Below, in pieces: positions 32,101 through 43,143 of a stretch of DNA of 64,000 bases (position 1 is the stretch's first letter; the number at the start of each line of letters is the position of its first letter). A program made the translations under genes and the position numbers. The notes below the pieces were generated by a model. It saw only the letters and a program-made list of their open reading frames with translations. It was not told the origin of the DNA and ran no database searches. The stretch lies in the NCBI GenBank assembly GCA_001600635.1, contig BCKL01000013.1, positions 476,397-540,396 on the forward strand, written 5' to 3'. The DNA is from Leucosporidium creatinivorum. Taxonomy: Eukaryota > Basidiomycota > Microbotryomycetes > Leucosporidiales > Leucosporidiaceae.

Positions 32101-34785
32101 GCGGAAAGGATGATCTTGTGCATCGGTCCGCCGCTGCCTTCTGCTGCCTCGTCTGCCTCGACTTCGACGTCTCCCTCCTCGAACCTGAGAGCCCTAGCCT
32201 CCTCGGTGTCGGTCGTTTCGGTGGCGCCCTCGGGCGCTACGGCGGCAAGAACAGGAGCGGTGACCTCCCAGACTCGCTCAACGATAGTCAGAGCGCGATG
32301 GAAGACGGCTCGTCGTTCGGCTTCGGTGGAGAGGGCAGAAAAGGAGGTGAGAGGGACCGAGACGAGGAGGTGGCGGAGGGCGAGAAGAGTGCCGTGCATG
32401 GGAGTGGTGGAGGCGGCACGGCCGAGATCGGAAGCGTGAGCAGCGAGTTGGATGTCGGCAAGGTCCATGAGAGAGTTGAGGAAGGCGACTGCCAACGAAG
32501 ACCGATGTCAGCGAGCGCTCTCGGCGCGAGAGTGAAGTGCAGAGCAACTCACATCCAGCGGGACCCTTCGTCTCGCTCTCGCCCCAGCCCCCAATCGCAC
32601 CCAAGTTCCAAGATCCATCGCCCTCGAGCACCCACTTCCTCCACACCAATCCCACAATTCCAGCTCCAGCGCTAGCTTCGGCCTCCCTGCCGCTCCTGAC
32701 CATCCTCAACGCAGGGACCAATAGCTCCTGCTTCGCCTTCTCGCCACCTTCGACACCCTCGTATCCAGGAAGAGGAGCGGGGAATTGCTCGAGGAGGGAA
32801 ATGCCGAGGGAACGAAGCGCGGTGTAGGTGCTGAGTAGCAGCCGGAGGAGGGTGAAGGTCGTCTCGGGAGTAACTAGGTCAATGGCGAAAGGCCAGCTTC
32901 CCGCGCCTTCTGCGAACTGATCCTTGGCCGAGTCGACGTCGATTCGGCGATGCTTGGCTTGGAACTGGGGAACGGGTGTGGGCGCTGTTCGGCGGTAGCT
33001 GGAGTAACCGGTAGTCGCCTCCTTGCTCGAGTCGTCTGATGACTTGACAGAGACGATCTTGCCGAAACGGGCGTCGATGTTGGCTTGGAAGAGAAGGTCG
33101 AGAAGGCGAAGGGCGTTCATCTTGATGCGGAAGGGTTTGGCGGGGTTGAGGTTGAAGAGGAGTTCTTGGGTCCACCAGGCGACGAAAGAGCGCACGAGCT
33201 CTACGTACACCTTGGCCTCGGGTTCGTCGTTCTTGTCGACGCGGCGCTGAGCTTTCCACGCCGAGTCGCGAAGGCGGAGGAGGAGCTTGCCGGCGAGGGC
33301 GACCGAAGTCATGCGGAACTCGCCATCCTCGTCGCCGAGGGAGTACGTGTAGAAGGTACGAAGGAGGGGGAAGGTGGAGGCGGGGAGGGCGTACGAGGTG
33401 GAGGAGGAGATGACGAGAAGAGAGAGCGCCGAGCAGCGAAGGGAAGGAGAGGCGTGGTAGAGGCAGGTGGAGAGGAGGGTAGGGGGGAGGCGAAGCTTGG
33501 CGGAAGGTTCGTCGGAGGTGGTAGCCGAGTCGTCCAGCTCGATGAGACCCATGCCGTTGCCGACCTTGAGGATGGCAAGCGACGCCTCGAGCTCTCCCTC
33601 CGCCGAAAGGGAGGCGCCCTCCAGGAAGCCGCCTCGGCTCATGAGCTCCTTGAAGCCAGTTTTGCGCTTTTGCAGGAGCGGGGTGAGAAGGTAGAAGCAA
33701 AGGTTGTTCCTTCCCTTCTCTCCCGACCTGCAAGCATCGGCGACGGGCGAAACCCAGAATTGCTCGTCCTTGGGCTGGGTGAGCCACACCTTCTCCACCC
33801 ACTTGACAGCAATCCTTCCGGCCAGAGTGGCTGTCTCATCGGACTGAGCCATACCCTCTGTGAGCCGTCGTAGGACTCCAGTCTCGACCGACTCGTCCTC
33901 GCGAACGGCGAATGGCTGCATTTCTTGGACCGAGAAGCGGGTCATGATGCAATCGAAAGCATTGAGACTGCGCTTGGCGTTCCAAGGGTCGACGAGGATG
34001 CGGGAGCGAAGGTGTTCGGCGACGATTCGTGAGCAGAGGGCGTCGGAGAGGTCGAGGAGGGCGTTGAGGGACTCGCGGCACTTTTGGAGGAGGGCGGCCG
34101 GTCCGACATCCCAGGCGGCGTAGATGACATTTGCGAGGGTGCAGAGAAATGTAGGTTGGTACAGAGCGAGGAGGGCGTCGCTGGAGGGAGACTTGGTCGC
34201 GAGGAGGGAGATGGACCGCTGGAGGAGCAGCTGTATCACGTCGAAGGCGAGGACGGCGGCGCTGAGCACAGTCGCCGAGGCTTGTGTAGAAGGTGGTGCT
34301 GCTCCCAGGGTGTCCAGCGCGAGCGAGAAAGTGCCGGCGAACTCGATAGGCCTGTTGCAGCAGAGAGCTCAGCTTTAGCTTGCCCCGGAGCGATCAAAGG
34401 CTACAGGACTCACTCTCGAGGCTGTTCCACTACATCAGCATCGATCTTCGCTGCTGCAGCTGGCGCCTTCCCCTTTCCCTTGCTCTTGCCGCTGGAAGCT
34501 CGAATCTCCTGGACGAGACGCTCCCGCACAGCAGTGAGCTGCTGGCTAGCTGGCGAGGCGTCCGAGGCCAGCTTGGTGTCGAGGTAGCGCATGCTGGAGT
34601 CCTGCTTCGACTGTCGGATGTGAGCAGACGAGAGAGTCGAAGTCGAAGCGCCGAAGCTGAGCGCCCCTCGCCAAAAAACAAGCGAGGGCCCTTACTTGGA
34701 TGAGCTGTAGCTTAATGGCTCGCAGTCGGTGCGGGAGAGCACATAGAGGCGTTTGTGATACCCTTGGATCTGCTGTACTCTTCAT
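29198..34785 (-). CDS. TRM732: tRNA 2'-O-methylation cofactor Trm732 (THADA, DUF2428)
   Basis: This large HEAT-type scaffold partners the Trm7 methyltransferase to 2'-O-methylate position 32 of tRNA anticodon loops. The start at 34785 (MKSTADPRVSQTPLCALPH) gives a 90-base first exon, followed by SKQDSSMRYLDTKLASDAS. The central exon (about 32500-34270) is an unbroken helical region of over 550 residues (for example DALCSRIVAEHLRSRILVDP and FVAWWTQELLFNLNPAKPF). The DUF2428 hallmark is GPMHKIILSATWRAMKEAG (about 32070-32130), then an intron and FATWLARIRHRGAF, ARLIRSAGIPY-like sequence (seen as ITRRSAGIPYCILGILTAV), VHAMNTLRTTFLDAKC, and FWSSKSWICRNVAMM. Another family mark is DFFGRYPSLHAVLKSELEF. 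The C-terminus ends at 29198 in SLRGSYLCKQ. The total is near 1600 residues, normal for fungal Trm732. Introns lie mostly in the C-terminal half. Confidence 0.9.
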
Positions 34786-34913
34786 AGCCTTTGCTTTCTT
34801 GCTCTCCTCTCTCCGAAGCCGTTCGCCGAACTGTTTGGCCCGGCCGGGGACTAACGTCGCGAGAGTTGCAAGGGAGGAGTGAATTAGTCGATGTACTGCA
34901 TGAAAGCTCTACC

Positions 34914-34919
34914 TATATA
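34914..34919 (-). promoter_or_regulatory. Possible TATA box of the TRM732 promoter
   Basis: A TATATA word lies about 130 bases upstream of the TRM732 start codon, in the short gap behind the MFS gene stop. Spacing is plausible for a fungal core promoter, but a six-base AT word can occur by chance. Confidence 0.3.
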
Positions 34920-34944
34920 CAAGATCGCTGAGTGCCAAGATGCA

Positions 34945-37303
34945 TCAGACTTGAGCCTCGGCGGCTGTAGTCGGCTTCTTCTCTTCTAAGCCCCACTTCT
35001 CGTCGACCTCGGTGGTGAGGGGTAGGCTCTTGAGAGCGAAGGAGATGAGGAAAGCGAGGCCTGATAGACCGATCATGACCTGCCAGATCGTCTGCAACGA
35101 GTCGGCGAAGGCGGCTCGGACTTCGGTGCGAAGGGGTTCGGCGCTAGGGAAGCGAGAAGCAGATGATATCAGCACTCGCTCCGCAGAGGAGAGACTACGG
35201 TGAGTCGGATGGAGTGGCTCAGAGACTCACAGCTCCGCGATCAGAGGGATGGCAGAAAAGGCAATTTCGGATGAGCCGCCGAGCTGAGAAGTGAACTCGA
35301 CGGGGAGGTTCTTGGTGAGCTGGTTCTGGAGGACGGTGGAGCCGATGGCGATTCCGAAGACTTGTCCGAAGGCTCGGGTGAAGCCGAAGAAGGCCATCTG
35401 AGGGAGGAGAGGGTCGGCGAAAAGCTCAACTCGGCGAAGGGTGACGACTCACGGCATGAGGCTGCTGGGAGGGCTTGAGGGGAGCTAGGACGGGGAAGTT
35501 GGTACTGGCGTAGAGAATACCGAGTCCGATGCCCATCACGATCGGGCTGAGGAGCGAAGGAATGGTCAGCTTGAGGAGCGCTACGGGCGACGAGGCAGAG
35601 AGCTCACTATCCGACCCACGCGCCCATGGACGAGTCCCATCGAAGCATGCTCGTGAGACCAAAGCCGAGCATCGCGAAGCAGGTTCCCAGGATCTGTGTA
35701 CATAGTAGAAAACGGGTGAGCAGAAGATCTCGAGCACGGACAGGCAACGCCGAGAGGAAGAAGCTCACGTTTTGCAGCTTGTAGTGGCCGCTGATGCCGA
35801 TGCTGATACCAGTGAAGATAGCAAAGGGTGCGATGGTGCTGTGAATTTGAGGGGACGGTCAGCAAAGGTCTCGGAAGCAGCGCCGAGCTCGCACTCACAA
35901 GCTGAGAGAGAAGAGGTTGACGCCGGATTGGATCGCTGAGGTGCCCTTAGTCGCTTGGAAGTAGACAGGCAAGTAGTAGATGGCTGCGAGCGAGATGATG
36001 CCGTGGATGAAGTTCATGAGGAAGCCAGCGAGACTGGTCCGGTTCGAGAGGATATCGAAGGGGACGGTCGGGTGCTTGACGAAGCGCTTCTCGATCCAGA
36101 GAAAGGCGGCCATCCCGACGAGACCGAGAATGAGAGGGACGAGGACCTTGTAGGAGGACCACGAGTAGCTGACTCCTCCCCAGGTGAGGCCGAGAATTGT
36201 GGCGGTCGAGGCGGCGACGAAGATGACATTGCTGCTCGGCGAGGAGGCTTAGCTGCGGAGAGCAATCGAGAGCGAGAGGAAACGCACGCATAGTCCATCT
36301 GCTCGAGCTTCTCCGTCAGAGTGGTCTGAGGCTCCTTGATGCGAAGGAAGAAGAAGACGAGGGCGATGGCGATGGCGGTGAGGGGAAGGTTGAGGTAGAA
36401 CAGCCAGCGCCATTGGCCTGCCGTGGCGAGTGCTCCTCCGATGGGGGGACCGATGGCGGAGGCGAGAGCCCACACTGGCAGACAGAGCGAAAAGGTCAGC
36501 TCGAAGTTGGGGAGGGCGCCAAGAAGGGAGAGAGTCGAGGAAGGGAGAAGGGACTCACCAGCACCGACGATGCCAAAGTAAGCACCGCGCTCAGCGAGAG
36601 GGAGAAGATCGACGATGACGATCTCGGTCTGCACGAAGGGAAGGAGGTGAGCTGGAGGTGAGCTGACCGACCGAACTGGCACGAGAGCTCACCATGGTGA
36701 GGATACCTCCTCCTCCGATACCTTGAATGGAGCGGCCGAGGATGACGATACTCATGCTGGGTGCAGCTCCAGTGATGGCGGATCCAGCAGCGAAGATGAG
36801 GAGCGAGCCGAGCTGCGGGAAGGGAGCGCCGAGATCAGCTTCAGTGACAGAGAGGCTCGGTAGTATCGACCCACCATGGTGACGCGACGACCGAAGATAG
36901 CAGCGAGTCCGCCAGTCCAAGGAATGAGGGCAGTGGAGGTGAGAGCATAGGCCGAGCCGACCCACGAGTACTTGTCGGAGTGGAGCTCGCTGGCCACTGC
37001 AAGGAGAAGGGTTAGTCTCGTCGTGGTTGAAGAGCAAGGGGGATACGCACTGGTAGGTAAGCACGAAGAGACGGCGGTGAGGTCCAAAGCCGACAAGAAG
37101 GTAGCAACGCAGAGCGAGAGGAAGACGAGCCAGAATCGGCTGCCTTTGCCTGCGAAAGGGCTTCCACCCGTGGGCGTCTGTGCTGGAGTATCCATCTGAG
37201 GCTCCGTCGCCGAGTTGATCGACTCCAGCTTGGGCTCGAGGGTGGGAGAAACTGGGATCGTCGCCGAAGAAGACATGGTCGAGGATGGGTCGAGCGAGGG
37301 CAT
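34945..37303 (-). CDS. MFS transporter, 14-span DHA2-type drug/H+ antiporter
   Basis: This is a plasma or vacuolar membrane exporter of the major facilitator superfamily; its substrate cannot be read from sequence. The start may be 37303 (MPSLDPSSTMSSSATIPVSP) or 37276. Spans and motifs in order are FWLVFLSLCVATFLSALDLT (ending in the D-x-T of this family), YSWVGSAYALTSTALIPWTG, GLAAIFGRRVTM (motif A), LGRSIQGIGGGGILTM, LPLAERGAYFGIVGA, ASAIGPPIGGALATAGQWRW (antiporter motif C), and FYLNLPLTAIAIALVFFFLR. The second half has ILSNRTSLAGFLMNFIHGI, AAIYYLPVYFQATKGTSAIQ, GLTSMLRWDSSMGAWVG, MGIGLGILYASTNFPVLAPL, FFGFTRAFGQVFGIAIGSTV and WQVMIGLSGLAFLISFALKS. The stop is at 34945. Neighbours do not form an evident metabolite cluster. 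The family call is secure. Confidence 0.9.
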
Positions 37304-38091
37304 GTAGCGAGATGCTTGTTGGCTTGGGAAGTCAACCCTGAAGCAGCGCACCTCCATTCCCTTGAACCCTTCAGCTCCCGAAGCCCGACAAGACTGGGAT
37401 CGCTGGCCCACGACTCGCGCATCGGCCAGTCCAGCCAATCGCTCCGAGCAAGGCAAGCGACGAGTCCCAGCGGCAGAGCAGAGCTCGATCTTCAAGTACA
37501 GTCAGCCGCTGACGGGGAGCGCCATTTTTGAGCGAAGCCCGACAAGCTTGAGAGCGACGAGGGCGGGAAGCGAGGCGCGGAAGGATGAGTGTGCGGTCCT
37601 GGAACAGTGCAGCTGTAGTCGTGTGTGAGCAGGGGCGGGGCTCTGAGGTGTCATCGAGCGAGTGAGCGGCGGACCCGCTGGTTGTAGTCTTGGTGAGAAG
37701 CAGGAAGAGCGAGAGACAGGATGGAAACATTGAACTTCGCTTCGCCACTGCTTCGCCCCCTTGCACCCCCCTACATCTTGAGAGCTCACTATCGTTCTGC
37801 AGCTCTACTATAGCGACCTTGAGGTTACACTACGCTGCTACTGACCGCCTGCAGACTTCTGCGCTCCCTCGTCGTTTCCTGGGCTCGGCGTTCGGCGGGC
37901 CCTGACGGCTTTCGGCCAGCCCACAAGAGTCGGGCGCTTTGACCGGGAGTGGACATCTCCAAGCAGCTTGAGATCCGGAGTCCAAGATCTTGGGATCCGA
38001 AGCCCGTGTAAAGCTGACGCGAGCGAAGCGGCAAAGGAGAAACACGGCAAGGTTGATGGACGACAGTACAAATAGATACAGGGGTACATAG
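37304..38091. other. Intergenic region between the MFS gene and the first fucosyltransferase-like gene
   Basis: This 788-base gap is among the longest here. It holds the MFS promoter and the 3' end of the next minus-strand gene. I see no RNA gene, repeat or credible coding exon; the open frames present are short and differ in composition from the neighbours. Confidence 0.5.
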
Positions 38092-40213
38092 CTACGACCA
38101 GCTAGTCGGCCGATCCACTACAGCCGTATTTCCGCTGTTCCAGGTCTCGACTCGCAGCTGTGACAGCTGGCTGACCTGCTCGGCGAAGGTGGAGAAGTCG
38201 ATTTGAGCGTCAGCAGACGTTCCAGATGCAAGCAAGCGGAGGCCAGATCTCTCGGTCAACTCACCTGACTGCCCCGAGTCCCCACAAAGTGCTGCCCGAG
38301 CGACAGGATCGCCTGATCCACCGCCGAGTCGGCCCATCTCCAGGCGTCGCCGTATTCTGCCCTCAGCTTCTCCTCCGTTCCCAACCTCGTGTGATTGACC
38401 CGAGCCCATCCTAGAGCGTCAATGGAGGAGAGGAAGTCCATGTCGGCCGTCTCGTCGGTCGTGACGAGTACGCGAGGAGAGGGCGAGGAGCGGGAGGGAG
38501 GAGAAGTGGTCGAGTTGAAGAGGGCGAGAAAGGGATTAACGGCTGCGAGGTAGTCGCTGATGGGCGGTGTACAGTTTTGCTGCTGAGGGCACCACGACTG
38601 CGAGAGGACAGAGAAGTCAGCGCACAGCCACGAGGGGTCGCGGAGCTCAGCGCCGAGAGAAGCGGGGACACCTACGAGGAAGTCGCCTCGCCGCAGATGC
38701 ACCGTTACCAATGGCGGTAAAACGTCGACTTCAAGCGTCTCGTAGACGGAGGACAACGCAATGTTCCAGATAGCGGTGGTGAACTGCGAAGACACGACAA
38801 GGTCAGCGCTCGCCGCTTTTCGTCTTTGACTCGCATGACTCACATCAACATAACGACCGACGTGCCACCACTCAGGGTGTACTCCAGCCGCCTCGCCCGT
38901 CAATAGCTCCGTCATCCTGCTCTTCTCCGCCTTCTCAAAGTGCGAATCACCAAAATGCCCAGTCTGCTCCACCTTCCTCACACCTCCGCCCGTATGTCCT
39001 AGATCCCACAGATTGGTGTAGCATAGCAGCCCTCCTCCTTGCGGGCTGAACGCTTCCTCGTGCATATTGCGAGGAAGGTCGAAACCGCCTTCTTCAGCTT
39101 GCTCGGCGGCGAATTCGAGTCGACCGGGGGTGCTGAAGTCGAAGAGGGTGAAGGCTTCGAAGGACCACGGGTCGGGAGATGGATTGGGGACATTGAGAAT
39201 GGTGGCGTGGACGTTGTGATTGGGGAAGGCGAGCTGTTGAGTGGGTTCCCAGAAGCAAGAAAACGAGGGGAAAGGTCAGCTCCTGCTCGCTCGAGTGGGG
39301 CGTGCGGCGAGGTGAAGACGGGAAGAGCTTACAGCATTATCGAACCACGGGCTTGCCCGGTAGCAGCCGATCTCGTCGGCCGTAGAGTTCACATGGAGGG
39401 GATCGGCCTCCTTCACGTCCGTCATCTCCACGAACAGCAGGCCCGCTGTATCCCGTAGACCATCGAGGTCGAAGAGGGAAGACATGCGAATGATAGAGTC
39501 GCCGTAGTGACCTTGGTCTTGCCATGACGGTCTGTGATGAAGGAGCTGTCAGCCGAGAACCGAGCGCCGAGGGTGGGAAGGAGCGCCGAACGTACAAGAT
39601 GGCGATTCGCTGGGTCTGTAGGGCGAGGTAAAGCAGGGAGAAGGCGTTGGCTACGTGTCCAGACTGTGGAGAGCGTTGGTCAGTCGAGTTTCTTAGCTTA
39701 ACGAACGGAGAGCAGCTCACCAAGCCACTCCACGAATCTGTGACCAGATACCGAAGGCCAGGATCCAGCGCGTCGTACATCGATGATGCTGGTGCAGCCG
39801 GCAGCAGTAGCTGTAGCAGAGCAGATTAGCTTTCCGTACAGCGAGAGGCCTCCGCTCAGGCTCACCTCGGCTACCCCTGGCGTCCTCCTCCCTGACTTCT
39901 CCCTCCCGACCAAGCTCCGCCTCATAGGCGACACGAACATCTCCCTCTCCGACTTCCTCGCCAGGAAGAAGTCTGGTCCATTCGGCAGCTGCCAAGCGAG
40001 CAACGCAAGGCCTAGCGTGAGCGCGCCTGCTCCCAAAAGCACGAGCACTCTCCTGGCGCTACGAGGCGGTGCTGGAGTGACGGGTAGGCTGCCCCATGAT
40101 AGTCGTGGTGAGGAAGAGCCTAGCAGCGGCGAGTCGTACCCGCCGAGGAGAGGAGAGTTGCTGTGGCTTGCGAAACCGCCTGAGGACGCGACCGACATGG
40201 GCGAGCCTTCCAT
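38092..40213 (-). CDS. Type II membrane protein resembling O-fucosyltransferases, copy A of a tandem pair
   Basis: This is a probable Golgi/ER glycosyltransferase. The start at 40213 (MEGSPMSVASSGGFASHSN) leads a cytosolic segment and a single membrane anchor, VLVLLGAGALTLGLALLAW. After an intron the lumenal part begins LLLPAAPASSMYDALDPGLR, YLVTDSWSGL. Later blocks are IIRMSSLFDLDGLRDTAGLL, IGCYRASPWFDNA, GGGLLCYTNLWDLGHTGGG, VHPEWWHVGRYVDVS, and VTVHLRRGDF. The H-x-R-R-x-D motif is the nucleotide-sugar site of the fucosyltransferase (OFUT/FUT8/NodZ) superfamily. Then come LVTTDETADMDFLSSIDALG, AVDQAILSLGQHFVGTRGSQ (the family's D..I..G..F.GT end) and a last exon VSQLSQLRVETWNSG ending at 38092. 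The copy at 40554-42653 matches throughout. The donor sugar is not proven to be GDP-fucose; superfamily assignment is good. Confidence 0.78.
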
Positions 40214-40553
40214 GCTCTTGTGCAGCGGGAGAGGGTGACCGGCGAAGCGAGGGCGAGTCGCTAGGTGAGAGACGAGGTGAGAGACGAGGAAGAGGAGGAG
40301 GAGAGCGAGCTCCAAGCCGGCTTCGGCGCGTCAACTGAGCGCGTCTCAATTCGCGTTTCAGGGGTGTGATCCGCTGGCTAAGAAAGAGAGGTACAGGAAG
40401 TGACATGAGAGTGAGTCTCATAGAAATCTAGTGCAGCGTCGACTGGCCCGAAACCATCGCAGCCTTTGCTCGGTCGGGGAGTCCGTTCTCGCCGCGCTGA
40501 GGCTGCAGAAGCGAGTTGACCCTAGTCGACTATGTACAAGCATCCAATCATGA
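40214..40553. other. Intergenic region between the two fucosyltransferase-like genes
   Basis: These 340 bases carry the promoter of copy A and the 3' end of copy B. Nothing else is recognised. Confidence 0.45.
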
Positions 40554-42653
40554 CTAGTTCCCAGGCCTGTCCACGATAGCGGACAATCCGCCGTTCCAGG
40601 TTTCGACTCGCAATTGCGAGAGCTGGCTGACCTGCTCGGCGAAGGCGAAGGGGTTGAATGCGTGTCAGCCAGGGATTCCGGAGCTCGGTTAAAAAACGAA
40701 CGAAGCAGTAGCAGTAAAAACATACCTGACTACCCCGAGTCCCCACAAAGTGCTGCCCGAGCGACAGGATAGCCTGATCCACCGCCGAATCTGCCCACCT
40801 CCACGCCTCGCCGTACTCTGCCTTCAGCTTCGCCTCGGTCCCCAATCTCATATGATTGACTCGATCCCATCCTAGAGCGTCGATGGACGCAAGGAAGTCC
40901 ATGTCGGTGGTCTCGTCGGTCGTGACCAGTACTCGAGGTTTCGGCGATGTCGAAACGAAGGGAATGAAGTCTGCGGTGGTGTTGAGGAGGTCGAGGAGTG
41001 GGGTGACGGCGGCGAGGTAGGCCTCGACTGGCGGGGTGCAGTTCTGCTGCCCTGGACACCATGACTGGGTGAGAGAACGCGGTCAGCCGGCGAGGAGACG
41101 AGCGCCGAGACGAGCAAGCAACGTACAAGAAAGTCACCTCGGCGCACATGGACGGTAACGAGCGGTGGTAGAACGTTTACGCTCAGGGTTTTGTACACGC
41201 AGGAGAGAGCGATGTCCCAGATCTCGGGCGTGAACTGCGACCGGGAAGCGGGTCAGTTCTCGGCGCTCCTCGTCTTCGGGTGCAGCACTCACATCGACGA
41301 ATCGCCCGACATGCCACCACTCGGGATGTACCCCAGCTAACCCTTCATTCAGCAAGCCCGCCATCTTACTCTCCTCAGCCCTCTGGAACCCAGCATTCCC
41401 ATAGTGGCCCTCCTGCTCTACCCGCCTCACTCCGCCCCCCGCATGCCCCAAATCCCACACGTTCGTGTAACACAGCAAACCTCCGCCCTGCGGACTCGGA
41501 TCTTCCTCCCTCATATTCCGAGGGAGCTCGTAGCCTCCCTCTTTGGCTTGCTCGGCGGCGAGTTGGAGGCGGGTTGGGGCATCGAAGTCGAAGAGAGTGA
41601 AGGCTTCGAAGGACCAAGGGTTCGGGGAAGGAAGTGGGACGGTCAGGATGGATGGGTGGATGTTGTGATCGGTGAGAGCGAGCTGTTAAGCAAACAGGGA
41701 GAGGCAGAGGTGGAGATCTCGGGTCAGCTACGGTTCGGCGATGGTGGAAGAGAAGGACGAGGGCACTGAGGCAGACCAACTCACAGGAATGTCAAACCAC
41801 GGACTAGCTCTGATGCATCCGACTTCATCCTTCGTAGTGTTGACGTGGTGAGGGTCCGTAGGCTTGACGCCTTGCAACTCAACGAAGAGCAGGCCTGAGG
41901 CCTGTCGCAGGCCTTCGAGGTCAAACAGGAGGGACATGGGAACGATGGAAGTTCCATAATGACGTTCGTCGTGCCATGATGGGCTTTGCGAAAGAGAGAT
42001 CAGCTGCGTGACAGGCGACGAAGTAGCGAGCGAGCTCACAGGATTGCGATGCGCTGAGTCTGCTGTGCGAGGTACAACAGGGAGAAGGCGCTCGTGATTT
42101 GACCAGACTGTGAGGGAGTAGTGTCAACAGTCTGTGAAGCTGAGCTCAATGAAAGCGACCCACGAGTCCGCTCCACGAGTCGGCCATGAGGTAGCGAAGG
42201 TCAGGGTTGAGCTTATCGTACAAAGACAGCGCCGGTGCGGTTGGTAGGAGTAGCTGTTTCGACCCATCGTTAGCGTACAGTCTTCTCTCGCCACCCCGAG
42301 TCGACGCACCTCCGCTACGCCCACCGTCCTTGCACCATCTCCCCTTTTCCCGTTCGCCGAACTCGCCCTCAACCTCCCGCGGGCGAGACGAAAGTCCCCC
42401 TTGCCGAGTTTGCCGCCACAACAGCATCTACTACAGCTGGTGAGCTCCAAGCAAGCAAGAGGATGCAAGCCAAAGCCCCAGCGCCTAGCAAAGCGATGGT
42501 CTTTCTGGCGCTACGAAGCGGGGTCGGGCTGACCTCTGCAGCAGAGGCGAAAAAAGGGAGGCGAGGTGAGGTGGAGGTGGGCAGTAGAGGTACATGTACT
42601 TGACTGTCGCCTGACGAGCTGTACGATGAGACGGAGCGAGGCGAGTCGAGCAT
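40554..42653 (-). CDS. Type II membrane protein resembling O-fucosyltransferases, copy B of a tandem pair
   Basis: This is the paralogue of copy A. The start at 42653 (MLDSPRSVSSYSSSGDSQVH) precedes the anchor TIALLGAGALACILLLAW. Lumenal blocks match copy A: LLLPTAPALSLYDKLNPDLR, YLMADSWSGL, MSLLFDLEGLRQASGLLFVE, VGCIRASPWFDIP, GGGLLCYTNVWDLGHAGGGV, VHPEWWHVGRFVDVS, VTVHVRRGDFL, LVTTDETTDMDFLASIDALG, and AVDQAILSLGQHFVGTRGSQ. The last exon is VSQLSQLRVETWNGG, ending DRPGN with a TAG at 40554. One oddity: between the anchor and the LLLP exon, the frame that is open through the anchor reaches a stop near 42370. The frame giving the GVAE end seen in copy A is a different one. A small extra intron or a frameshift is needed there, so the first exon is uncertain. 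The rest of the gene looks intact. Confidence 0.72.
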
Positions 42654-43143
42654 CGGAGCAGAGACGAGAAATGCAGGAAGCCAAGAGTTGGCCTCAGCGA
42701 CGAGGCCGAGGATGAGAGGGGGGTCGAGCGCGCCGCTGTGGCCTTCACCTCGGGCGTCGATGTTTGAGCTGGGATATACTGACTTACAGACCTGATTACC
42801 ATACGACTGGCAAGCAGAAGTTGAGTACAGGCGAGGCGAAGAGCGGGAGCGCCGAGCCGAGCGCCGAGCCGAGCGCCGAAAGAGGAGTTGCAGCTGCATT
42901 CGAGGCCAGCAATTGAGCTGAGATTGCAGCAGGGTAGCAAAGAGACCCTCTGAAGACTATTGCAGTGCAGCAGAGACCCTGTTGACCTCTGCTCCCGCTC
43001 GTCTCATCCCGCAGCTCATCGCGAGAGCTGTTCGCTTCCTCCCCTCACCTCGCTTCCGTACCTCGACCAACAGCGCGCCCGTTGGCCTGCACTACAAGAG
43101 CTGAGGACGACTCAACGTACTCGCTGCTGGGCTCATCTCTTAG
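42654..43143. promoter_or_regulatory. Divergent intergenic region with tandem GCGCCGAGCCGA words
   Basis: These 490 bases separate the minus-strand glycosyltransferase-like gene from the plus-strand Sec7 gene. At about 42849-42878 the 12-base word GCGCCGAGCCGA occurs twice in tandem, followed by a partial third copy. GCCGAG is also common in introns and other promoters of the window. No TATA box was found. Confidence 0.5.

Noticed and set aside
33085-33873. Long plus-strand open frame inside TRM732
   Set aside because: It is antisense to a continuous, family-matching exon and is Glu/Gly-rich as expected of the complement of GC-rich codons.
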